From contig CAZKFG010000076.1 in the NCBI GenBank assembly GCA_964551985.1, forward strand, positions 1 to 7,547: DNA of 7,547 bases, written 5' to 3'. Position 1 is the stretch's first letter. Every line of letters begins with the position of its first letter. The stretch is from CAZKFG01 sp964551985. Its GTDB lineage: Bacteria; Bacillota; Negativicutes; Acidaminococcales; JAISLQ01. Below are positions 1 through 6,393 of this stretch, one piece after another. The translations under genes and the position numbers were made by a program. The notes beneath the pieces were generated by a model, which saw only the letters and a program-made list of their open reading frames with translations, did no database searches and was not told where the DNA came from.

Positions 1-499
1 GGCTCCAAACACCAGGCGCATCGCCTCGGTACGCCCCGCCCCCACCAGCCCCGCCAATACAGGTTACTTTTAACTCACGCACAAAAGCAGGTACTGTAAA
101 AGAATGTGTGCCTGCGGTTGTAAATGTTTGTCTATTCACTCCAGAATTCCTACTATCAATAAGCGTACCCATACCGTGATAGCTGACTTTTATCTTTTTA
201 CCTTTGTCGGCTGCGTTAAACATTATTGTGCCGGTGTTCCAATTGTCATCCCCGTCCGCTTTGGTGTAGTAATCCGGGTAATATTGACTATCGCTTGGCA
301 TTGCTGATACTTCGGCAAGCGTAGTGCCGTCTTCAAAGGTTATGTTTAGCGTGCTTGGTGTATTTTTCTGCGGTACTTCGTTTAATCTTATTGTGTATGG
401 ACTGTTTTGTGGGATTGTGTGTATTTCGTCTGTTATTTGCACGGGTTCGGGTACGTTTTGAAATTGGTCAAACCTGTAGTCGTATACTCTTGTTGCCAC
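1..499 (-). CDS. Glycine-rich tail-tip/fibre protein, N-terminal part (cut by window edge)
   Basis: The frame is open from a GTG start to the left edge, giving 166 visible residues; the C-terminus lies outside. The start is chosen because GAGGTGAT sits about 5 nt upstream of GTG and the preceding gene stops just before it. Residues 50-115 hold a beta-rich stretch (NITFEDGTTLAEV, then YYPDYYTKADGDDNW, then IMFNAADKGKKIKVSYHGMG). This resembles short repeats common in tail-tip and fibre proteins, where a defined strand pattern ends in VSYxGxGT. Residues 131-155 read THSFTVPAFVRELKVT followed by IGGAGGGGAY, the start of a glycine-rich domain of the kind found in phage adhesins. Position after the hub gene fits a tail-tip accessory or receptor-binding protein. 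Its local GC (up to about 47% in sampled rows) is higher than the small gene before it. The family assignment is by motif resemblance; exact function is inferred. Confidence 0.75.
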   Translation of the reverse strand, partial: MATRVYDYRFDQFQNVPEPVQITDEIHTIPQNSPYTIRLNEVPQKNTPSTLNITFEDGTTLAEVSAMPSDSQYYPDYYTKADGDDNWNTGTIMFNAADKGKKIKVSYHGMGTLIDSRNSGVNRQTFTTAGTHSFTVPAFVRELKVTCIGGAGGGGAYRGDAPGVWS

Positions 500-518
500 T
501 TTATCACCTCAGTTGTTT
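499..518. repeat. 20-bp imperfect direct repeat, copy 1 (fibre-gene start)
   Basis: On the minus strand this reads AAACAACTGAGGTGATAAAG. It matches copy 2 at 782-801 in 19 of 20 positions. It contains the stop codon of the small gene (TGA at 511-509), the ribosome binding site of the fibre gene (GAGGTGAT) and the first base of the fibre GTG. The two copies lie 283 bp apart and bracket the small gene exactly. Confidence 0.8.
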
Positions 519-781
519 ATAGATGTTGTTGGAAATAAAAGATTTCCATTATTATCAATTTTGAAAATATGATTTGCATAGCCTCTTTTTATATATTCAT
601 TGAGAACTTTTTTGCTTTCTTCGCAATTCACAATATTGTTATACATATCTTGAATTGTATTATGCTCTCTTGCCAATATGGTTATATAGTCTGATGTAGC
701 CAGTGTAGAGTATGCTATTGGGGTTTTTCTGTTTTTGACATGCCAATGTATGTCTGTACTGTTCCAATCTTTTTTACTCAT
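509..781 (-). CDS. Small hypothetical protein (90 aa) between hub and fibre genes
   Basis: I do not recognise this protein. ATG at 781 is preferred, with GGTGAT 4-5 nt upstream; a GTG at 790 overlapping the hub stop (GTGA) would add three residues and is a possible alternative. The product is soluble-looking, with no signal peptide or membrane segment. It has an aromatic/His-rich N-terminus (SKKDWNSTDIHWHVKNRK), a predicted helical middle (residues 35-70, including VNCEESKKVLNEYIKRGYA) and a short beta-like end (IFKIDNNGNLLF). Hand-counted GC is about 30% (81 of 273), against roughly 38-47% in sampled rows of the flanking hub and fibre genes. It is bracketed by 20-bp near-identical repeats that carry the translation signals of the neighbouring junctions. 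This suggests acquired cargo rather than a core tail gene. It could be a host-interaction, anti-defence or superinfection factor, but nothing in the sequence decides this. Confidence 0.7.
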   Translation of the reverse strand: MSKKDWNSTDIHWHVKNRKTPIAYSTLATSDYITILAREHNTIQDMYNNIVNCEESKKVLNEYIKRGYANHIFKIDNNGNLLFPTTSINN

Positions 782-801
782 CTTTATCACCGCAGTTGTT
801 T
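782..801. repeat. 20-bp imperfect direct repeat, copy 2 (hub-gene end)
   Basis: On the minus strand this reads AAACAACTGCGGTGATAAAG. The single difference from copy 1 (499-518) is C for A at the tenth position. It contains the last codons and TGA stop of the hub gene plus the ribosome binding site of the small gene. Because the hub stop and the downstream start signal lie inside the repeat, recombination between the copies would join hub to fibre cleanly. Confidence 0.8.
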
Positions 802-2010
802 GTTTGCTGCCTGTTGTAGCAGTTCGTTGTTTTTAGCATCTCGCTCTTTATCTTTTAGATATTTTTCTATTTTAAACGGTGGTTCGCCTAGTTCCATATC
901 GCAGGTTATGCCTTTACTTTCGCTAATGGTGTATTTAATTTTGGTTATTGGATAGCTTCTTTGACTGCCGTTTAAATCTGTTATAGCGGCTTTACCGTCG
1001 CAAGATAGCCGTCTTACCCAAAATTCACCGTCTGGCTTTGGGTATTCTAGGTTTAGACCTTTGACTTTGGCGCTAAAGATTGGCTGCTTGTATTTATCTA
1101 GTTCACTTTGTCCCCAACGTTTGGCGTCTTCTTCGGTGTAGGCTGTGGGCAGTGTCCAAACAGCTTCGTATATGCCGTATTTGTTTTGACTTTCAGTGTC
1201 TTGTAGCTTGCATAGCCAGCTTTCACCTTTATCGTCTAAACCTGCCCCTTTGATGTGGGCGTTGTTGACGATTTTGTCAACGTTTATTGTCGGCTCAAAA
1301 CTATTTAGATGCTGACCTACCCAAAAGCGTGCTTCTTCGTTGATTTTGTCGTTTCGGATTTTGAAAAACAGGTCTCTTTGTTCGTCAACTCCGTACACCC
1401 AATCTACCGCAAATTCTGATAGTTGTTTTAGTGCTTCTTTGGCATCCACACCGTCAAAGACTATTTTAGATATTTTGTAATTGACCATGTGCATTTTACT
1501 GGAATTTGCTTTTATGCCTGTCTTGTGCTCGATTTTTTGCGCTATGTCTTTTACTATGTCGGTTACTTCCATATTTTCGTATTGTTCAAATAACAGTACG
1601 TTTTTTAGTTTGTCAAAGTATCCTTTGGCGGTTATTTCAAAGCTTTCTGATGTACCGCCGTGTGCTGGGATTGTTAGGATATAGCCGCTGTACCACGGAC
1701 GCCAATCGCCAAAAAGGTGTATGTCTATTCTTTGACCGTATTTTAGTTCTGTTGTTTGCGGCAACTTATTAAACTTTAGTTTGCAACTGCCGCAGCCTGT
1801 GCTTAGTAGTTCAAAGTCCACACTTACAAACGGTGTTTGCTCTACGTCGTTAGCAAATATAGCGGTCTTTGTGCCGTCTTGGGCGTAGGCGATTATTTGT
1901 ACAAGAGCTTTTTTGTATTTGATTGTTATATTGCTAACAGAGCTGCCGCTTACAGGAGATGCGAATATGTGTCTACCAAACAGCCTGCGACCAAAAGTTA
2001 AATTAGCCAT
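787..2010 (-). CDS. Tail hub / baseplate protein (gp27-like, Tal N-terminal type)
   Basis: This 407-residue protein is the likely central hub of the tail tip, sitting below the tube and Dit ring. ATG at 2010 is chosen because AGGTGG lies 8 nt upstream and the ATG overlaps the dit stop as TAATG, a translational-coupling junction; an in-frame GTG at 2022 lies within that binding site. Residues 35-140 look like a first hub barrel (ALVQIIAYAQDG; CGSC at 73-76; YGQRIDIHLFGDWRPWYSGYI; FEITAKGYFDKLKN). Residues 148-220 have the EVTDIVKDIAQKI...GVDAKEALKQLSEFAVDWVYGV pattern of phage late-control D/gp27-like hub proteins. The last 30 residues are charged and probably helical. It ends soon after the hub region, so the peptidase or lytic domain that often follows in tail-associated lysins is absent. 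Family by pattern and gene order is fairly secure; the precise subfamily is not. Confidence 0.82.
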   Translation of the reverse strand: MANLTFGRRLFGRHIFASPVSGSSVSNITIKYKKALVQIIAYAQDGTKTAIFANDVEQTPFVSVDFELLSTGCGSCKLKFNKLPQTTELKYGQRIDIHLFGDWRPWYSGYILTIPAHGGTSESFEITAKGYFDKLKNVLLFEQYENMEVTDIVKDIAQKIEHKTGIKANSSKMHMVNYKISKIVFDGVDAKEALKQLSEFAVDWVYGVDEQRDLFFKIRNDKINEEARFWVGQHLNSFEPTINVDKIVNNAHIKGAGLDDKGESWLCKLQDTESQNKYGIYEAVWTLPTAYTEEDAKRWGQSELDKYKQPIFSAKVKGLNLEYPKPDGEFWVRRLSCDGKAAITDLNGSQRSYPITKIKYTISESKGITCDMELGEPPFKIEKYLKDKERDAKNNELLQQAANKQLR

Positions 2011-2804
2011 TACATCAACCACCTAGCCGTTAGATTTAGGGCTATCTTGCCTTTGCCGCCTGTGTATTTGTATTTGTTATTGCCGGCTATAGCTGTTAAA
2101 AATTGACCGTTAAAGGTGTTTATGGAGTTCGCTACCCCTCGCCGCACTGTGCCAAAGCTGGTGCTTATTGTGCTTGTTGCAGGGTGGATTAAAAGCGAAT
2201 CTGATATGCTAAATTTGTTGCCTGTCTCTAGGTGTTCTATTGTTACCTCGCCTATATTTTCGTTTTCTTGAGGAGTAACGGTTATTGTAAGAGGTGTATC
2301 AACACTGCCAACATTATACATTTCAAGCGTATTTTCGCCGTTTACATCGAATGTTTTTTGTTCTGTTGAGATTGAATACCTAAACGGATCTGTGAGTAGT
2401 AAATTAATATCCACATCAGACCAGCGGTTTTTGTAGCCTTTTATAAACTTTGATTTTACGCTCTCTAAGCTTGCTACATTGTAATAGCTGTTGTCTTTGC
2501 CGTTTATTAGCTTGTAGTTTTGGGCATAAAAAAGACCAAGCAGATTGTTTATTTCATAATCGTGCTCAGCTTGGGTTGGGGCTGCTATTAAAATGCCTAT
2601 TTTTAGTTTTTTGCTATCGATGTAGCCGTCTCCACAGAGTGTTCCGCCGTGAGTAAAGGCGCGCTTTTCCGCTTTGTTACGCACGCTTATATCGCCTGCT
2701 CCCTCTAGGCTGTAAGGGTACATTATTTCGTGCGTTATATCATTTTTAATAACTATTAGCCGCTCGCCTATTGGCGGGGTTTTATCGTATTTTGCCAGTT
2801 GCAT
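2010..2804 (-). CDS. Distal tail protein (Dit, siphovirus tail component)
   Basis: This 264-residue protein has the size and position of Dit, the hexameric ring that links the tail tube to the hub and seeds tail assembly with the tape measure C-terminus. The N-terminal half (GERLIVIKND, DISVRNKAEKRAFTHGGTL, KLKIGILIAA, RWSDVDINLLLTDPFRYS) fits the Sipho_tail domain, where a belt-forming barrel ends near a DPF/DPY motif. The C-terminal half (MYNVGSVDTPLTITVTPQ, VTIEHLETGNKFSISDSLLI) fits the second galectin/jelly-roll-like domain. ATG at 2804 has AGGTG 4 nt upstream. The end overlaps the hub gene by one base (TAATG). The gene starts just 20 nt after the hicAB terminator, so its expression must depend on read-through or antitermination. 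Confidence 0.85.
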   Translation of the reverse strand: MQLAKYDKTPPIGERLIVIKNDITHEIMYPYSLEGAGDISVRNKAEKRAFTHGGTLCGDGYIDSKKLKIGILIAAPTQAEHDYEINNLLGLFYAQNYKLINGKDNSYYNVASLESVKSKFIKGYKNRWSDVDINLLLTDPFRYSISTEQKTFDVNGENTLEMYNVGSVDTPLTITVTPQENENIGEVTIEHLETGNKFSISDSLLIHPATSTISTSFGTVRRGVANSINTFNGQFLTAIAGNNKYKYTGGKGKIALNLTARWLM

Positions 2805-2823
2805 TTTTCACCTACTTTGCATG

Positions 2824-2852
2824 AAAAAACCACCTACTTTAGTAAGTGGTTT
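2824..2852 (-). terminator. Intrinsic terminator downstream of hicB
   Basis: On the minus strand an 11-bp stem, AAACCACTTAC with GTAGGTGGTTT (one G-U pair), closes a TAAA tetraloop and is followed by a T-run (T6 counting stem bases) then C. It lies 11 nt after the hicB stop. It would end the toxin-antitoxin transcript but also stands between tape measure and dit in the tail operon. Confidence 0.88.
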
Positions 2853-2863
2853 AAAGTATTATG

Positions 2864-3265
2864 TTATTTTGCTATGTTCAATTTTTCTAATAAACTATCT
2901 TGTAGTATTTTGGAAAAATTGATTTTCTTTTCTTCTGCCGCTTTGTTTAGCCAAGACGGTATTGTAAGTGTTTTTTTCACAGACTTGTTGGATACTTTTT
3001 TTAAGTATTCGAGTTCATCCCATTCTACAAGCGAGATAAATGTTCTAGCTTTTAGTTTTATGTCAGTTGGATCAGTGCTATCTGGCAATTTTTGATTGTC
3101 TTGTTTTAAGGTATATAAATAAAGTCCTAAAGCATCTTGTGCCATATCGTTTGCTTGCTTTAAACTATCGCCTTCTGTAAAACAACCTGGTAAATCTGGA
3201 AAGCTGACAGAGTATCCGCCTTGTTTTTCTTTTGTGAAAACTGCTGGGTAGATGTATTTTTTCAT
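2864..3265 (-). CDS. hicB: HicB-family antitoxin
   Basis: This 133-residue protein is the antitoxin that binds and neutralises HicA and represses the hicAB promoter. The N-terminal domain (residues 1-60) shows the HicB signature: KYIYPAVFTKEKQGGYSVSF, then PDLPGCFTEGDSLKQA, then the AQDALGLYL helix. The C-terminal part (residues 93-133: SVKKTLTIPSWLNKAAEEKK then NFSKILQDSLLEKL) is a ribbon-helix-helix DNA-binding domain. ATG at 3265 is chosen because AAAGGAG lies 8 nt upstream. An in-frame GTG at 3274 sits directly on that binding site and is unlikely to be the start. It follows hicA by 13 nt in one operon. Both termini appear complete and all expected motifs are present, so the antitoxin looks functional. 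Confidence 0.95.
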   Translation of the reverse strand: MKKYIYPAVFTKEKQGGYSVSFPDLPGCFTEGDSLKQANDMAQDALGLYLYTLKQDNQKLPDSTDPTDIKLKARTFISLVEWDELEYLKKVSNKSVKKTLTIPSWLNKAAEEKKINFSKILQDSLLEKLNIAK

Positions 3266-3278
3266 TTTATTCACTCCT

Positions 3279-3461
3279 TTATTTAATACCTGCTATTTTT
3301 AAAATGTTATGTAAAGTTCCGGGTTTCAAGTCTTTGTTATGTACAGGTACAGTAATCATTGCCGGGTTATCTTTATGTTTCATAATGTGATGTGAGCCTT
3401 GCACCCTTACTACAAACCAGCCTAATTCTTGCAGTTTTTTTATCAGTTCTTTAGGTTTCAA
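3279..3461 (-). CDS. hicA: HicA-family mRNA interferase toxin
   Basis: This 60-residue toxin is expected to cleave mRNA/tmRNA through a double-stranded-RNA-binding-like fold. It begins KPKELIKKLQELGWFVVRV and carries the catalytic GSHHIMKH motif, with the active-site His at residue 24. It ends with PGTLHNILKIAG, the conserved C-terminal helix (usual family length is about 60-80 aa). TTG at 3461 is chosen: AAAAAAGGGGGAG lies about 5 nt upstream and the result matches the family length. An in-frame GTG at 3503 lies upstream of the -10 element, so it cannot be on the transcript from the promoter at 3484-3512. The toxin gene precedes the antitoxin gene, the usual hicAB order. The catalytic His is intact. 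Confidence 0.94.
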   Translation of the reverse strand: MKPKELIKKLQELGWFVVRVQGSHHIMKHKDNPAMITVPVHNKDLKPGTLHNILKIAGIK

Positions 3462-3483
3462 CTTTACTCCCCCTTTTTTAAAA

Positions 3484-3512
3484 ATTATAGCACGTATCAA
3501 CACGTATGTAAA
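3484..3512 (-). promoter_or_regulatory. Sigma-70/sigma-A promoter of hicAB
   Basis: On the minus strand, -35 TTTACA (3512-3507, five of six consensus bases) and -10 TATAAT (3489-3484, perfect) are separated by exactly 17 nt. The hicA TTG start lies 22 nt past the -10. It sits between the tape measure stop at 3535 and hicA, giving the cassette expression independent of the late tail operon. Confidence 0.88.
3491..3506 (-). promoter_or_regulatory. Candidate HicB operator (two TACGTG sites, one helical turn apart)
   Basis: TACGTG occurs twice on the minus strand, at 3506-3501 and 3496-3491, with starts 10 bp apart. Each contains the palindrome ACGT. Both lie inside the 17-bp spacer of the hicAB promoter. 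Ribbon-helix-helix repressors typically bind tandem short sites, so occupancy would block RNA polymerase. Operator role is inferred from position and repetition. Confidence 0.55.
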
Positions 3513-3534
3513 GGGATTTTTAAAATGTTTTTAA

Positions 3535-6393
3535 TTATATCCCAGCAAAAATCATATCGTTTAAACTGTCAAATAAACTATCTTCGTCGCTGCCGTTGTT
3601 TATATCGCCGTAGATGTTTAGATTACCTGTTATTGTGTTGCTCCCGTCCGTGCTGCTAAAGTCAAAATATTTAGACAGTAAGCGTTTATTGAGCGGAAAA
3701 ACAGCTTCATCGTATTTCCCCTCGCCTATCATGCCTAGTGTCGCACTAGTTACAATTCCACCGTTCGCAAAAGGAACTATATTTTTAAAATCAGATGTTG
3801 CAGGTGGTCCGCCACCGCTTCCCCCTCCACTTAATCCACCTGACCCTGCGGCAGTCAACGCCAATGTGGCTTCAATACCAGCCATAGCAGGAACTGAGTT
3901 TGCTCCCCAACTAGCAAGTGAAACGTAAGCTGCGGCATCTGCCCAAGCGGCAGCAGTGGCTTTACCTGCAGCGACACTAGCAGCTACTTGAGTAGCCATT
4001 ATAGCTTTGCCAAATAGCGCAATCATTAAATCTCCTGCTATTTTTTTAGCGACAAAATCAGCTATAACTTTTAGCATTGATTTGCCTAGTGCTTGAAATG
4101 CGTCGGATACTGATTTAGTACCTGTAAAAATATCACTTAAAGCTCCAGATAGTCCAGAAAACGCTGTACTATACATTGATGCTATTAGTTGTGATGCGGT
4201 CATTTGTGACGCTAAAAAGGCTTCTTGGTATACTGCCATCATCTCTTTTTGTGCTTCCATATCGTTTAATCTTATGGCATTTTCTGCAGTCAAAGCCTCT
4301 TGTAGCATTGTTAAAGAATTAAAACGATAAGCTTCGTCAATGTCTGCTTGTATGTCTTTGCACTGTTGATAATTGGCGATTTCTTCAAGCTTTTTTTGCG
4401 CCAAATATGCGGCTTCCATATCCGCCATAGTTTTAGAAAAATCAAGACGTTTGCCGTCTATATTTTGATACTCTACACCAAATTTATCTAAGTTTGCTAA
4501 AATACGCTGTTTACCAGCTGCATCTGCTGTTTCAAAGTCTTGATTAATTTTAGTAAAATAGTCAGTCATTTTTTGGGTTTTGCCTGTAAAATCCAAGTCT
4601 AAATCAAACTGTAATTTTGCAGAACCACCCAAGCTACCAAAAGACACGTCTTTTAAAATATTAACGTAATCATCGCGCATTTGACGAAATTGCTCTCTTG
4701 CGCTGTTTGCTTCGTCTTGTAGTATTTTAATGCGGCGAATAGAATATATTTGAGCTACCCGCTCTTTGTCTCTTTCGTAATTTTCATTTGCTACTTTTGA
4801 GGCTTCTAGCTCTTTTAATTGTTCGGCGTGCCAAATGTCTAACTGTTCGATTTGGTTTTTAATCAGTCTTACCCACTCTTGCTCTATTGATTCAGATAGG
4901 CGTTTAGCTGCTTGAGCTAGTTTGTCCATTTCTTTTGCCGCTTTACTTGCAGATTTTCCAGTTTCGCTAACTCCTGCAGCACTTGCGGCACTAGTGGAGC
5001 TTAGTCCTTTAAATTCGGTATTTAGTTGTTTACCACTATCTACAATGCCAGAAATTCCTTTTGCTACAGTATCGCCAACAGCTCCCCAATTTTCACCCAT
5101 TTTTACAGAGGCTGCTGCCGATCTTGTTTTAGCATTTTCAATTCCTTTTACAGTTGTATTAATAGCACTACTGACGTTGGCTAATCCGTTATTTATACTA
5201 TCAGAAAACGCACCGCCCAAAAAATTAGATAAACTAGACAGTACTGTCAAAGAAGAATGTACAAACTCATAAATAATTAACAATATTGTTGATGTAACGC
5301 CTTCTGTAACAGCACCTGCCTTTGTCCACGCCGCAGAAAAGTAGTCTCCCAAAGGTTCCCATGCACGCCAAATTAAATACGCTAATGCACCCAATGCTGC
5401 TCCTTTTGCTATAACTAATGCAAACGGCGCAAGCATAGACACTGCCCCAAATGCTGCCAACTTCATTGCGGGGTATGCAACAAAAACAAGTGCTCCTGCC
5501 ATTGCAAAAATAGCAGCTCCAACTTCCGGCGGTATCATGTCTTTTAATGCTTGATTAATGCCGCCTTCTTTTATCTTTTGGGCAAATTCGCCTGTCCAAT
5601 CGGCAACAGATTTTAAGTGTTCTTTTAGGTTTAATTCTTCGATTAAATCCAGCCCTATTTCACGCATTACCGATGCCGTGCCGTCTTTGATGTTTGACAA
5701 AATACCGGTCATCTCTTCGGATATGCCTTTCATGCCACCTGCAAAGTCTTTTTGCATACCGAATAATATAGCGTTTATGCCTTCTTTAGAGCTTACCATC
5801 CCTTTACTTACTTTATCTTGCGCTTCGGCTACAGATACACCCATTGCATCGGCTAAATATTGATAGGCGTTTACACCGCGTTCGGCTAGTTGCAGCAGTT
5901 CTTCGCCTTGCACTTTGCCTTTAGCTTGCATTTGTGATAACGCCATTGTCATACCGTTTATGCCGTCTTGCCCGCTGCCTAACATAGCTGCAGCATCGCC
6001 GACTGTCTGCATTATGGGTATTATGTCTTGGGCTTGAAATTTAAATGCTAGTAATTTTTTAGCGGTATCTGTCAAACCTTGTAGCTCAAACGGTGTATTT
6101 GCGGCAAATTGTGCTAAATCATTTAAAAAATTTTTAGCCTGATCGCCATCTTTTAAAAGTGTAGTAAAAGCCCGCTCTGATGCTTGAAAATCGCTTGCCA
6201 TTTTAATAGATGCTATCCCTAAAACACCCATACCTGCAGCTATTCCCATCATAGTTGTAGCAGCCCCTTGTGAAAACTCTAACGCGTCCCCGCCAAAAGA
6301 CGACTTCATCTGTCTTTTGACAGCTGCTATTTCTTTTTGTAATTCTTTAGAATCGCCACCAATCCTAACTAGTAGATCTGCTATTGTTGCCAC
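3535..6393 (-). CDS. Phage tail tape measure protein
   Basis: This 952-residue protein sets tail length, fills the tube lumen and is ejected with the DNA. Residues 1-35 are a short helical start. Residues 60-250 form the tape-measure N-terminal domain (MASDFQASERAFTTLL, LAQFAANTPFELQGL, KGKVQGEELLQLAERG). Residues 291-342 and 366-378 are strongly hydrophobic and could be membrane-inserting on injection. Residues 485-575 are charged coiled coil. Residues 731-800 (MTASQLIASMYSTAFSG, then DIFTGTKSVSDAFQALGKSM) resemble the lambda GpH-type C-terminal region. A Gly-rich linker (850-863) precedes the conserved end motif FANGGIVTSATLGMIGEG...DEAVFPLN (875-902). The start is GTG at 6393, with AAAGGGGG 6 nt upstream. 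It overlaps the end of the T frame by 29 bp. At about 0.15 nm per residue the tail would be near 140 nm, an inference from the family rule. Confidence 0.95.
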   Translation of the reverse strand: MATIADLLVRIGGDSKELQKEIAAVKRQMKSSFGGDALEFSQGAATTMMGIAAGMGVLGIASIKMASDFQASERAFTTLLKDGDQAKNFLNDLAQFAANTPFELQGLTDTAKKLLAFKFQAQDIIPIMQTVGDAAAMLGSGQDGINGMTMALSQMQAKGKVQGEELLQLAERGVNAYQYLADAMGVSVAEAQDKVSKGMVSSKEGINAILFGMQKDFAGGMKGISEEMTGILSNIKDGTASVMREIGLDLIEELNLKEHLKSVADWTGEFAQKIKEGGINQALKDMIPPEVGAAIFAMAGALVFVAYPAMKLAAFGAVSMLAPFALVIAKGAALGALAYLIWRAWEPLGDYFSAAWTKAGAVTEGVTSTILLIIYEFVHSSLTVLSSLSNFLGGAFSDSINNGLANVSSAINTTVKGIENAKTRSAAASVKMGENWGAVGDTVAKGISGIVDSGKQLNTEFKGLSSTSAASAAGVSETGKSASKAAKEMDKLAQAAKRLSESIEQEWVRLIKNQIEQLDIWHAEQLKELEASKVANENYERDKERVAQIYSIRRIKILQDEANSAREQFRQMRDDYVNILKDVSFGSLGGSAKLQFDLDLDFTGKTQKMTDYFTKINQDFETADAAGKQRILANLDKFGVEYQNIDGKRLDFSKTMADMEAAYLAQKKLEEIANYQQCKDIQADIDEAYRFNSLTMLQEALTAENAIRLNDMEAQKEMMAVYQEAFLASQMTASQLIASMYSTAFSGLSGALSDIFTGTKSVSDAFQALGKSMLKVIADFVAKKIAGDLMIALFGKAIMATQVAASVAAGKATAAAWADAAAYVSLASWGANSVPAMAGIEATLALTAAGSGGLSGGGSGGGPPATSDFKNIVPFANGGIVTSATLGMIGEGKYDEAVFPLNKRLLSKYFDFSSTDGSNTITGNLNIYGDINNGSDEDSLFDSLNDMIFAGI

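Noticed and set aside
104..955. Plus-strand open frames at 104-307 and 740-955
   Set aside because: They lie antisense to the fibre, orphan and hub genes, have no convincing ribosome binding sites, and encode Cys/Ile/Leu-rich low-similarity peptides typical of antisense reading.
3462..3503. Longer hicA start at GTG 3503
   Set aside because: It would begin upstream of the -10 box of the hicAB promoter and add 14 residues not expected in the family; the TTG at 3461 has an excellent ribosome binding site.
3504..3534. Possible terminator after the tape measure gene (GGGAT...ATCCC and TTAAAA...TTTTAA inverted repeats)
   Set aside because: The stems are only 5-6 bp with AT-rich or long loops and no proper T-run; too weak to call.
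3614..5863. Plus-strand open frames of about 100 aa antisense to the tape measure gene (3614-3928, 4922-5272, 5558-5863)
   Set aside because: Their hydrophobic, Pro/Ser/Ala-rich composition mirrors the Ala/Gly-rich tape measure on the other strand; no initiation signals or family motifs.
487..6393. Shared GTGGCAACAA at the starts of the fibre (499) and tape measure (6393) genes
   Set aside because: The match is only 10 bases, upstream sequences differ, and Met-Ala-Thr starts are common, so coincidence is the simplest explanation.
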